From Hermatobates lingyangjiaoensis (taxonomy: Eukaryota > Arthropoda > Insecta > Hemiptera > Hermatobatidae), in NCBI GenBank assembly GCA_026182355.1, contig JAPFBL010000068.1, forward strand, positions 5,149,001-5,213,000: a DNA stretch of 64,000 bases, read 5' to 3'. The notes under the pieces were generated by a model. That model worked only from the letters and a program-made list of their open reading frames with translations. It had not been told where the DNA came from and made no database searches. Below, one piece after another: positions 1 to 11,044 of this stretch (the first letter of the stretch is position 1; every line of letters starts with the position of its first letter). The position numbers and the translations under genes are program-made.

Positions 1-3000
1 TGTTGAAACAACTACAAGTATATATCAATCGGAATCTTAAATTACTTATTGTGAAAATATATGTTAAATTATAGAAATAAACTGGCAAGATTCAAGCCAA
101 CATTGTATACAAGTATAATTTGTTTGTTTTATACAACTAACCACCTCTTAAGTACATATTGAAGATAAAGTTTTATGTTTGCCAGAAAAAGAGTTATAAT
201 AATCATACAATTATGTAACATCATCATTACTATCGAAGTAACAGTATCTCATAGTAAAGCTACAACTGTTTACTACATTTAAATCATATTGTAAAATGAT
301 GCCTATCACATTTGGAAAAATCATTTAGTTAAATAGATTATTCATGATTTTCACAATACATTTAATTATAGTACAGTTGAACATAGGTCAAACCAGATTT
401 TTTTTTAACGAAACAATTAAACAAATCAATGTCTATATGAAAATAATTTTTACTTTAAGCAAGATATAAATAAATAATGCAAAATATAAAACAAAATAAT
501 TTTTTTTTTTGCAAGATATAAATGAAACAAAACTGTCGCCATTTAAGTTAAGTATTATGCGTCCGGGAGTGCCTTTATATTAAGTTTTAATAATTTAGAA
601 TTTTATTCACTCAACTTAATATTTTACAATGATAACTTCAAAAAGTAAGTATGATTTACGTCTCCACTTATTTGAGCAGTATAATAAGTATTAAAATAGT
701 TTATTATTAATGGAATATGATAACCATTAGGTGACTGCTTTATAATTATTTTCAATCAATATGGCGTCTCACATATTTTTAACTCGCTTTCTTTTTTTGT
801 TAACACATTTTGTCCCTTTTTGCTGAAATAAAGTTTGGTCGATTAAGCATAACATTAAAAAAGGTTTAAAATGCTTGCTTTGAATTATTTATGAAATATA
901 ATTATCTACTTAATTAACAGTACATATTTGTTACAGAATATTTTGCATAAATATTAGTTATTTCTTTTTCACCAAACACTATTTAGCCAAATTAATCATT
1001 ACCATTAATTTTAGAATATGGAAATTTGTTTGAGCAAAATTTATGTTATTAGGAATATAAATAGAATATTGAACATAAGGTGAAAATTACAAATAATATA
1101 CATTATACATTACTATAGTTAAATTTAATGATTTTAAACAAATGCGATTTCGATAGTTTGATTTATGTGATTTAGAAATATGTATTACTTTTAATTAGAA
1201 GTATGTTGTCAATTAATATATTTTTACTTAATTTAGTTTATACAATTACTGTAATTAAGATGAATGAAAAAATAATATTTTCATTAGGAAATTAAAATGA
1301 ATTATGAATGCTATACTTCTTACAATTTAGTAGCTTTAATTAAACAAAGTATTTTTGATATGTATCATATTAAACATGTACATATTTATACTTCACAAAT
1401 AATTCAGTATAATGCATTTTATATTGGATATACGAAGCTTATTATACTTAGATGTCCTAAGTCCTAAAAATTGGATAACATTTGGACTTATCCAAATGTT
1501 TTACATGCATTGTAAATTTAGAAGATGTGACTTACTTGAGTTATTGATAAGTAGTGAATTCTGTACTTTGACTGCTATTTGAAATAAGAAAGATATTTTA
1601 TTTTTGTAATGGGTTTTGACACAATTAATAGCATTGAACATTATTTAATAATGTCCACTCCAGATCTTTTTTAATAGCTTTAACTATTGAATAAGTTTTC
1701 ATCACATCCATTAAATGCTTTTAAGCACAATAGAATAAATCAATTGAAATATGAACTACTATGTTGCGCCTACAAGTGAGGTCCTAGCATTGCAACTTAT
1801 TTTGAAGTTATAAATAAGTTGAACTCTCTATTGTGGGTAGAGACCTCCAATCACGAATTGCAAATATTCTGAAAACTTCAGGTTTTGTGAATGACTTATA
1901 TTAGAGGTTAATTATATAATTGTTTTGAACATGTGTGGTAGGAGAGGTAAACTTCTTTTTGCTCTGTGGTTGAGAAATTCTTTCTGCTCCCAATGATTAT
2001 GTGCATTATTTATAGCAGTAAGTGATCCAGTGTATGTTAACTTATTCATGAACAAAACAGTATATTCATGTCTTGACGAGTATGCTGAAAAAGACAGATG
2101 CATATGGGTTTACCATTCTACTCTACAGCGATTGCCGCTGTACAGTATAGTTGATTGAATCAGCAGTCTCTGTCTTTTGTTTTCTTAGCCCTCGTTTATA
2201 TGAAACGAGAAGACAAACGACCTAAGCGTCAAAAAATATCAGGTGACCGTTATTTTTTTGCTCTTCTATTGAACAAGAGCCATTAGCAAATATATCTGTA
2301 AAACCATTGAAACAGATGTTGCCAAAGAATAAAGCCATTAGGATATAATAGACCTGTTTATTAATGATTTATAAAATATGCTTAACTGATTTATTGCAAT
2401 CAGTTGAGCATAAAATACTCTTACAATTTTATGTAAAGATGTAAGAGTATAAATAGTCTAAATATTAATTAATAATTAAATATTAATTATAGTATTTTTG
2501 CATAAACCTGTGTATTATATTTATTTTTTTGTTATTGAATGTGAATAAATATTTCTATTTAAATTATTTATTCATACAAATAACTTGACAAATACACTTT
2601 TGTATATACAACCAACTCATTTTGATGAAGTAGGTAGTATGAAAAATATTGAATTTGTAAATTTAATTATTACATAAATGTACATATATTTGGTTAGTTA
2701 TTTACGGGGTGGTAAATTTTATGTTGTTAGTAGGGGGGGCACAAGTTAGACAATGCCACAGGCGCTACATACCCACGTTGCGGCACTAATTGATAATTAG
2801 TATGTACTATCGCAAGAAAGTAAAAGAATTATTTGATTATAGCTAGTTTCAACTACGACTCACAAAGAATTCACATTATTTTACATTAAGATTGAGTTAG
2901 TATTAACATGTGTGTACTGTTTCAGGTACAGACGAAAGGATACCTGTACACAGGTTAGTGGGCTAATCATTGCATGTTTATCTTTTTAGCTTATATGACA

Positions 3001-3950
3001 TACATATTATAGTATGCAATGTTGCTCGTGTTTCTATTATGTTGTTTGCCGTAACAAATGTTTATATTGATAAGGACTCAAGAACAATAATTCTCAAAGG
3101 GTGTTTATAAGATTCCTAGGTCTCCTCGAGTGATTCAGAATAATGTAAACTGACATGAAAAAGGTAGTCACCATCCTCTCTTACACATTATATCTCCTTT
3201 TGTGAACACATCATTATTATGACTGATAAGTAAAAATAATTTTCTTCTAAAGAATATCTACTAACCACAACAGGTTGTTTAAGCAGCGAATTAGTTTTAT
3301 CAATGACGAGATAAAATTTGTTCACCACTCTGTGCAAAAGTTTTACATTGCACAACATTATTATCCTTAGTCACAACCTAAACGTAAAAATATTCAATGA
3401 ATTGAAGAAGAAATGGGGATCATCCATTAAATTTAGTCCCAAACACTGAAGAAGACGTCGAGACTCATCAAGGTCACATTTCTCTGAGCACCAAAATAAA
3501 TGTAAGTTCAATTTGCTATATTTTTTAATGATTATTTCTTCATATAGTATTTGTCATAATTATAAAATTTTTTGAAGATTTGTATGCAGTGCACTTTCAG
3601 CTATTCGTAGGCTTAAGAGCTTCCCAACCAGTCTCACAAACCTACCCTAGAGCCTGACAAAGACTATAAATATGAGCTGCTATTGGACCACCTAGAACTG
3701 TAGCAAAGTGTGTATCTCGAATGGAGCCTAGTAATGATTCCTTTATCATCAGGTGCTGGACTTCGTTGAAGTATTTCAAGTCTATTGCCTCATGTATCTG
3801 AAGGTACACAAGGCAATAGAAAAATTATAATTATTATTATTAAATACTATTATTTCAAGTCTACAACTTCATGCAATGTAAATAGTGAAAGCTAGAAAAG
3901 GTATTGAATAATTGATGTGTTTCTTCAGACTACTTCCTAATCTAACTGAT
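1..3950. other. AT-rich non-coding stretch, nothing recognised
   Basis: No long open frame, splice-bounded exon or family motif could be recognised on either strand. The sequence is AT-rich with short homopolymer runs. Longer open frames such as 1912-2103 (minus) have no recognisable content and look like chance. Confidence 0.6.
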
Positions 3951-5289
3951 ATGGTTTGGTAAGAAACCTTTTAAAGGTGTTGAAACGGTAAATTTATATT
4001 CTCATTTGAAATTACATGGTGATGTCACTTATAGTTGAACAGAATATTTGTTTTATGAGCTTGAATGCATAATTATATATTTATTTTTACCCCCCCCCCC
4101 CTCCTTGTAAGACATATGGTTGGGGGGGGGGGGGAGGCACGCTCTTCATGTATGAAAATGTATGATTACATTCTTATTGTGATTCTACTGTTTACGTAAC
4201 TTATTGTTGTTGAATACATAGGTGTTTTATGTTTTTTAAATCTATATATGGTTTACCGTTTCTATCTACCCTGTCGATAATTCAAATGTTATGGGACTAG
4301 AAACGCCTTTGATGTGAAGAAAGAGATGTGCTTCCATATTGTCTGAGGTACCTTATATGTGTTTTATGGCATTTAAGTCTATAGTTACAGAGCTGTTTTT
4401 AAATAATCTCCCATGTAACTCATGTGGGGGGGGGGGGGGGGCGTATTTGATGTTTATGAAAAGGTGTTGATTGTATTCTTATTATTTGATTCTACTGAGT
4501 GAGGTAAGTTATAGCTGTTGTCTACGATAGATGTTTTATTTAATTTTAAAATGTTTATTTAAATTTATATTTACATAAGTATTTCTATTCTACATTTTCA
4601 TGTCATTTAGATATTTTTACGGGTAGAAAACCTTTTGAGGTATATGAAGATTTATACTTATATTCAATTTTAATTTTACTCTATGAGATATTTACTAACA
4701 TTAAATGGACTAGTTTTTTTATGATCTTAAAATGTATATTTTTATAACTTTGGTATTCTACCCTACCAATTAACACATGGTAGAGCAATGGAAAGCCTTA
4801 TGAGGGTTTTGAAGAGGTATGATTATATTCTTATTTTCAACTCTATTTAATAACTTATATTTGTAGGATAAGATAACTGCTTTATTATCCTTATTTTTAT
4901 ATTAATCTAACTATTTCTATTCTACACACCCATTTAACCTACCTATATGGTTTCGGGGGTAGAAAGCTTAAGTGGTGTTTTGAATAGGTATGATTTAATT
5001 ATATTTTTAATTTTTTAGTATGAGGTAAGTAATACTTGTTGTGTAAAATGATTGTTTTTGATATTTCAATTCGTTGTTAAGTATTTCCCTTCAAGTAGCT
5101 CAATCAAACAGGTAAGTCATATGAATTTGTGTAAAAACCACATACGTCGTATGATATGGTATATTTACATAAATATTTAACTTGGAAAATAATATACAGA
5201 TGTTGAATAGACATGTGTTTTATAATCTTTAAGTCTATACCTAAGCATCCATCTTTATTCTACCCTCTCTAAATCCTCCATGATTAAGG

Positions 5290-5600
5290 TTAGATTAGGT
5301 GTATAAACACACTCTATTTCTATTTTTACTGTGTATATAAACCTATAGCTGTTGAACAGGTATGTGTTTTAAGATCTATAATATACAGATTATGGATAAA
5401 CATTGATAATAAACAGGTATGACTATATTCTATTTTTACTGTATATATAAACCTATCGTTGTTAACAGGTATGTGTTTTAAGATCTATAATATACAGGTT
5501 ATAGATAAACATTGATAATAAACAGGTATGACTATATTATATTTTTATTGTGTATATAAACCTATCGTTGTTAACAGGTATGTGTTTTTTGATATAGTAG
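5290..5600. repeat. ~109-bp tandem repeat, ~2.6 copies
   Basis: The motif 'ggtatgtgttttaagat' or close variants starts at 5359, 5468 and 5577, an exact 109-bp period. The sequence between is nearly identical from copy to copy. It appears to be a recent local expansion inside the older ~165-bp array. Confidence 0.8.
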
Positions 5601-5734
5601 TCTACAGTTACACATCTATTTCTCATCATATTCCTTACATCTTTTTGAAGGTGGAAAATCTTTTGACCTTATTTTCGTAATAACGTGTATACAAACTTAT
5701 AGTTGTTGAAGAGACGAGTATTTTATGTTCTATG

Positions 5735-5973
5735 AGTCAACATTTATAACTAGTCATGCTTGTTGATAGTCATCCTAGTCAACATTTATAACTAGTCATG
5801 CTTGTTGATAGTCATGCTAGTCAACATTTATAACTAGTCATGCTTGTTGATAGTCATGCTAGTCAACATTTATAACTAGTCATGCTTGTTGATAGTCATC
5901 CTAGTCAACATTTATAACTAGTCATGCTTGTTGATAGTCATGCTAGTCAACATTTATAACTAGTCATGCTTGT
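5735..5973. repeat. 42-bp tandem repeat, ~5.7 copies
   Basis: 'agtcaacatttataac' starts at 5735, 5777, 5819, 5861, 5903 and 5945, an exact 42-bp period. Copies alternate only in a 'catcct' versus 'catgct' variant, which suggests expansion of a dimer. It is a minisatellite nested in the ~165-bp array. Confidence 0.92.
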
Positions 5974-7154
5974 AACCTATATGTTTTTAGGTTTAGAAAC
6001 TCTTTTGAGGTATATACAGAGGTACGATTGTGTTCATATTTTAGTTATACTGTGTATATAAACTTCTGTTGTTGAAGAGGTGTGTATTTTATGTACCATA
6101 CATCCAAATTAACATAACTCTTTTCATTCTACTCATACTAGTAACTTATCTATCATTAGGGGTAGAAACGATTTGAGGTATTAAAAAGGTACCAATATAT
6201 TCCAATTTATTTTGCTGTGTATATGAACTTATAGTTGTTGAATAGGTATGTGTTTTATGATATAGAAGTCTACAGTTACACATCGCTATCTATCCTTCTC
6301 ATCATATAACTTACAAGGTTTTGAGGGTGGAAACGCTTTAATGCACATAAAGAGGTATGAATATACTCCATTTCTATTTATACTGTGTATATAAAGTTGT
6401 AGTTGTTGTATAGGTATGTGTTTTATGATCTATAAGTTAATATTTACGTATCTATTCCTATTCTACTCTTTCATTTAACTTTTTTTTTGTAGCTAGAAAA
6501 TTTTTGTGTTATATAACGAGGTGAAGTCGATTAATACTTCAGTCCCATTGAGAAAAGTAAGTTGTATTTTTTAAATAGGGAAATTTGTTTCCATGATATT
6601 TAATTCTATTCTTGCACATCTCTTTTTATTCCTCTCTTACATGTAGCCTATGGGAGTAGAAAGTATTTCAGATCTATGAATGGGTATAATACTTAATTTT
6701 TGTAATTCTGCATTTCTTGTAATATGAAGTATGTATGGAAGTGGCTCATGTAATTGTAGTAAATGCCTATAAGTAGTTTGTATTTAGTGAAAAGAACTTT
6801 TTGTTATTCTTTTATTTTTTTGTTAATTTATTCTGATTTGTATTATAGCATGTAAGTTAGTTACATTGAAGTATACTTAGTCAGTTACATACTGGTACTC
6901 AAAATACCAGTATGTTATTTTAGTTTACCAAATCAAATTCAACAGACAACATTCTTCTGAACTTAAGACTTTATGAAGTGCTCTGTTCATTGTAGTATCA
7001 GTCTACCTTCATAGATATAGCATCATGACTACCTTCTTCTCCTATCTACCTTTTTCTCACTCAGTTGTGATGTAAACATCTCCAAAAAATGGGCACATAT
7101 TAGTATTGACAGGCCAACATTTAACAGGGAATGATCTTCTAGTTTGATGGCCTT

Positions 7155-7395
7155 TTGTTTCGAACTTACATCGTTAATAACTATAGAGACCACCTACAAT
7201 ATAACGTCACAATGACCCATAACACGGTGCCAACTGATCGAGTCCACAAACTTTTAGATACACACCCACCCATTCACAGACACATCATATATCTTAAAAA
7301 TCATTCAAAAATTCACTCAACGGACCTCAAAACATGTCAATCCCTCAAAATGCTGAAACTAAAATTTTCATAATTTCTATAGTTTACTTATAATA
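7155..7395 (-). repeat. dispersed repeat family D copy (short)
   Basis: Read on the minus strand, it begins near 'ttataagtaaac', followed by a segment ending in a 'ttgaggtcc' box and 'gtgggtgtg'. The same order occurs near 9390 (minus), 35345 (plus) and 40676 (plus). The open frame on the plus strand here is incidental. Confidence 0.6.
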
Positions 7396-7798
7396 AAAAA
7401 ATATATTCAGAACGCAGTTCTACATGCCCAAAAAGTCTCCTCCTAACCGTGATGTTCATGGAAATGTATTGAACTGATTAATCAGTTTTAATAAAATAAT
7501 TTCAAATTTTCAAAAACTTTTGCAATATCTTTAAAAATAAATTAAAATTGGAAATATATTTTAGTTGAAAAGTATTTAAGAGAAGCCTGTTAAGTTTTAA
7601 TAATTAGGCTAAAGAGCAGTTTCAACACAGCTGTAATGTGATATTTATTTCACTCCCTCTCCGAAAAGCGGCTCTTGATTCCAACTTTATTCCTGATCAA
7701 CTTAATTCAATTGGTGATACATTATTCCAAGAAGAATTTAAAGTTTTTATGGTTATATTAACCTTTGCGGAAATTGGAATTATATATATATATATATA

Positions 7799-7987
7799 AA
7801 CTAGACTTTAAAAAGAACACATAGAAAGGAAATCACTGAACTCACTACTATATTTCGATGTCCTCGTCTTCAGGAAAAGATGTGAATCGCTCCAAAGGCT
7901 GATAACAACTCTGTTGAGTCGTTATCAGCCTTTGGAGCGATTCACATAGTGATTTCCTTTCTATGTGTTCTTTTTAAATTCTAGTTT
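7799..7987. mobile_element. foldback (MITE-like) element
   Basis: 'aaagaacacatagaaagg' near 7811 is inverted near 7958-7975. An inner pair, 'gaatcgctccaaaggctg' near 7884, is inverted at 7921-7945. The outer and inner arms nest but are separated on the left by an unpaired segment containing 'atttcgatgtcctcgtctt'. The element is flanked on both sides by (TA)n tracts (7777-7797 and 8015-8032). No transposase is encoded. Confidence 0.75.
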
Positions 7988-8035
7988 ATTCAGTTCGAAG
8001 AATCGTTTCTTTTAATTATATATATATATATAGTT

Positions 8036-8140
8036 CACACAGGAAAGAGAAAACACAAATAAAAAAACACACAAAAGACTCACAACGATATTTCGACAGT
8101 CGTCGTCATCGGGTAGAAGGAGTCCCTTTGAGTAGCTGAA
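8036..8140. mobile_element. half foldback related to the flanking elements
   Basis: This stretch carries the same 'cgatatttcga..cgtcgtc' signature as the foldbacks on each side. I could see only one arm. It is probably a truncated member of the family. Confidence 0.4.
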
Positions 8141-8155
8141 GCTAACATATATATA

Positions 8156-8283
8156 TAACACAGGAATAACTCACTTCTATATTTTGACCATCGAGCGGCG
8201 ACTCCGCTCTGCCTTCCTGCGGGACTCTTCGCCTCCTGATGACGACGATGGTCGAAATATAGAAGTGAGTTATTCCTGTGTCT
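8156..8283. mobile_element. foldback (MITE-like) element, 37-bp arms
   Basis: The left arm 8156-8193 and right arm 8246-8283 are near-perfect reverse complements (for example 'cacaggaataactcacttc'). They enclose a GC-richer loop of about 50 bp. Arms end in the 'gaccatcg' signature shared with neighbouring elements, and (TA)n tracts flank both sides. Confidence 0.8.
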
Positions 8284-8389
8284 ATCTGTGTGCTATCTTT
8301 TTTAATTGGTTTTTAGTTAAAAGTGCGTTGGACCGTTTCATTTAATTATATATATATTATATTGCTATTTTTATATTTGATTTCTTGGA

Positions 8390-9395
8390 AAAATTAATTT
8401 TCTCTAATTGGCCTGTGAGTGTTAAAATTTTTTTTTCTGAGATCATAAAATGTACTATAACCCTCCTCTTTGTTAACGAATTAAAAAAAAATGACTCAAT
8501 TCCTCCTCACTACAAAGTACTATTTTTGTATAAGTTCATTCTGATACGTCAAACGGTATGATAGAAATCAGTTGGCTGTTAACGAGTGTGATAGCTTACT
8601 TATTGTAAATATGAGTATAGGTAACTCCATATTTTCTATAGCTATATTGCCCTTTTTCCCGTAATAGTATTTCAGGAAATTTATCTTATAAATTATTAAT
8701 TTTAGGTTTAATATTTTGATGAAATTTCATTGCTTTACAATTAGCCGTTTAGTATTAAAAAACATTTTCTGGAATCATAATATAGACCATAATACCTCTA
8801 TTTGTGAATGTGATTTTAAAAAAGAGCTATCAACTAATCTACAAATAAGGTGCTACATTTAGGTATAATTTCATTTTAAATGAAATGTCATACTGTTAAA
8901 CGATACGACTTGTACCCTCTTCAATAGCTTTCAGATTCAATAGTAAATCAAGATTTGTACATTTAATTGTATAACATACCTTTCCAGTTGTTTTAAAAAT
9001 CTAAGGGTATTTTCAGTTATTGTTTCTGTCACTTCCATTATAAAACTAAAATTTCAAAATCATAGTTAGTAATTTATGAGAAAAAAAAAATCAAAAATCA
9101 CATTTTGAACACAAAAGGAACTTTTTCATCATGCAATATTACCCAAAAATAAAAAGGTATATTCTCAGCATAGGTCCATTTGGAATAAAATATGAATTTG
9201 ATCAATCAAACGGTTTTGCTTGTAGCATATCAAAAAACTTTTTGATGCACACCCATCTGCACACATACACCGAATCATCAAAAAATCTTCAAAGAAAGAC
9301 TTTGGGGACCTCAAAACAAGTAAATCCGTCAAAATCTCGAGATCGATTTTTTCATGCTTACTGTAGTTTACTTGTAATAAGGTAAAAAGACACTG
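8390..9395 (-). repeat. dispersed repeat family D copy (long)
   Basis: Read on the minus strand, the order is: 'ttacaagtaaac' start, 'tcgatctcgagattttgacg', 'ttgaggtcc', 'gtgtatgtgtgc', then a long AT-rich body ending near 'gttatagtac'. The same order is seen at 40676-41320 on the plus strand. No open frame of note. It is probably a non-autonomous or long-dead transposable element about 1 kb long. Confidence 0.6.
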
Positions 9396-10400
9396 TAAAA
9401 GAATTCAGATGTATACGTAACAAATAAATATTATTATTATACATTTTCCCACAGATAGCAGTTTCTAAGGTTTTGTAAAGTTTAACTTTTATTCCCATAA
9501 CAAGGAGCTTGGATCTAAAATACGCGATTTAACAACTCCAATTATTACTTGATTAAATGCTCTTTAAAAATTGCAGTACAAAACCTTCTTTTCAATTTTA
9601 GTTAAAAGGTAGTATTTTCGGAATCAATATACTCTCACGAGTATCAACTTTTTTTTTCAAATCTGTAATAATATCTAACGAGTCGTGGACCTTCGTTTGT
9701 TAAACTCACAATATAATCTTTTCCACTTTCTTCAACGTAATGAAGCACTCGGTCAAAGATCATGTTGGATAATATTTTGTGTGATGTACTCAGAAGACAA
9801 GACACCCTGTATTTTATACAGCCAAGAAGGCAATCCTTTTTATGAATCAAATATATCACAACCTTGTTCCCATCATCTACTACTTCCTCAGTTAACCCTT
9901 TGTCTCTAGTTATTTGCGTAATTTATCAAAACCATTTTTAAATATTTCGCTAGGTTGTTCATCCACGGTGATAGGAGTAAGTAGAAGGTGAACTTAGTAG
10001 GTAAGTGCATACTAATGAGTATGTGAATCCATTGAAGCATCAATGAATCAGTGCTTCAATGGATTCAATATTCATCGCACGAAGTTATTAGGAATTCTCT
10101 CTGTCATCCAAGAGATCTCGACACTTCCTTATCAGAGGTTTCATTCAGGTTCGTTATATGTTCTCAGAATTTCACTAAAATGCTCAGTCGATTTGCTACA
10201 GGTTATCTGTTATAACATTGATAATTTTTGTTTCTACATCCACTAGTTCTAGGTTGGAACTATTTCTCATTTCGGTTATCTTTTTATATAGTTCTCTGCT
10301 CAATTTCTTGCTTTTAAATTTTTCCGCAATTTTTAATTGTTCTTTCATAACTTCTCCTCTATAGATTTTCTTTTCAATTTTTCAAGTTACAGATATTAAT
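9396..10400. other. non-coding spacer, nothing recognised
   Basis: Short open frames occur on both strands (9644-9859 minus, 9685-9909 plus) but have no recognisable domain and overlap each other. A small inverted repeat built on 'tgcttcaatggattca' lies at about 10024-10072. Confidence 0.5.
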
Positions 10401-10404
10401 TTTT

Positions 10405-10620
10405 TGCCGTGGTCTAGTGGTGGCATATGTTACGTATGTAGGTAACTAATGGGGATTCAACGTACGAATCTTGATCAAGACTCTAGGTCCTTTATGCAGA
10501 AGTCATAAAAACTTGTGGAACGCAGGACCTTAGAGAAAACGTCAAACCCTTTGACCCAATCATGTACGATGCCTGATAATGGTTAAACATTTCTATGGTA
10601 ATAAAATTGAGTAAGGCCAA
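10405..10620 (+). mobile_element. SINE-like element (tRNA-type promoter, degraded)
   Basis: 'tggtctagtggtggc' at the start resembles a polymerase III A box. A degraded B-box-like stretch follows at about 10453-10470. An AT-rich tail with 'tggtaataaaat' lies near 10597. Position and order fit a tRNA-derived SINE, but the B box is too decayed to be sure. Confidence 0.4.
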
Positions 10621-10969
10621 TTTTAGGACTCGAGTACAATAAAACCGGTAATGTTGTTATCAACAACTAAAATAGGGTGACAACCAACGAGTCACATTGT
10701 CTGCGCCTGGAACATCACTTAAAATTAAATCTTAGAAGTGTGGGTGTAGGAACAAACAATCAAATTTGGGAGGAAAATAGTCATAAACTTATGACATAAC
10801 AGGTTTCTTTTTTTCTAAACGATACGCTTATTTACGGTAGCCTATAATATAAAATTATATAGGGGAAATAACGAGCCATCTGTTATTTAATTCAATTTAA
10901 TACAAAGTAAAAACCATTTTAATTTGCTATAAATAATAATTAAACAAATAAAAGTTTACATTGATGTAT

Positions 10970-11044
10970 TCAGTCTTCAGGTAAAGAGCCAACTGTGCAT
11001 AATGCGATATCAAACATGACTTCTGGTTTACAAATTTCTGACAA
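10970..11044 (-). CDS. EXOSC2: EXOSC2 exon 6 (terminal)
   Basis: After a TTTTCAG acceptor it encodes LSEICKPEVM and then a short tail ending SLPED and TGA. The KPE-M spacing matches the human C-terminal region. Found by eye; it is too short for ORF finders. Confidence 0.82.
   Translation of the reverse strand: MSEICKPEVMFDIALCTVGSLPED

Larger units (their letters stand above)
3950..6700. repeat. degenerate tandem array of ~165-bp units
   Basis: A landmark of the form 'gtagaaa..cttttgaggt' recurs near 3966, 4297, 4624, 4786, 4953, 5645, 5991, 6160, 6322, 6491 and 6654. Most adjacent spacings are 162-169 bp or a multiple of that. A second landmark, 'aggtatgtgttttatgat', occurs once in many units. 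Units are diverged, and two contain long C or G runs (around 4090-4133 and 4427-4441). Shorter 109-bp and 42-bp tandem arrays are nested inside. It reads as satellite-like DNA; no coding capacity was seen. Confidence 0.75.

Noticed and set aside
2935..2963. Possible 28-nt micro-exon (GTACAG...ACAG between TTTCAG and GTTAGT)
   Set aside because: Splice-like boundaries occur by chance, and no neighbouring exon with matching phase was found.
5735..5973. CRISPR-like array
   Set aside because: The 42-bp units are contiguous, with no variable spacers, in an intron-bearing eukaryotic genome. It is a minisatellite.
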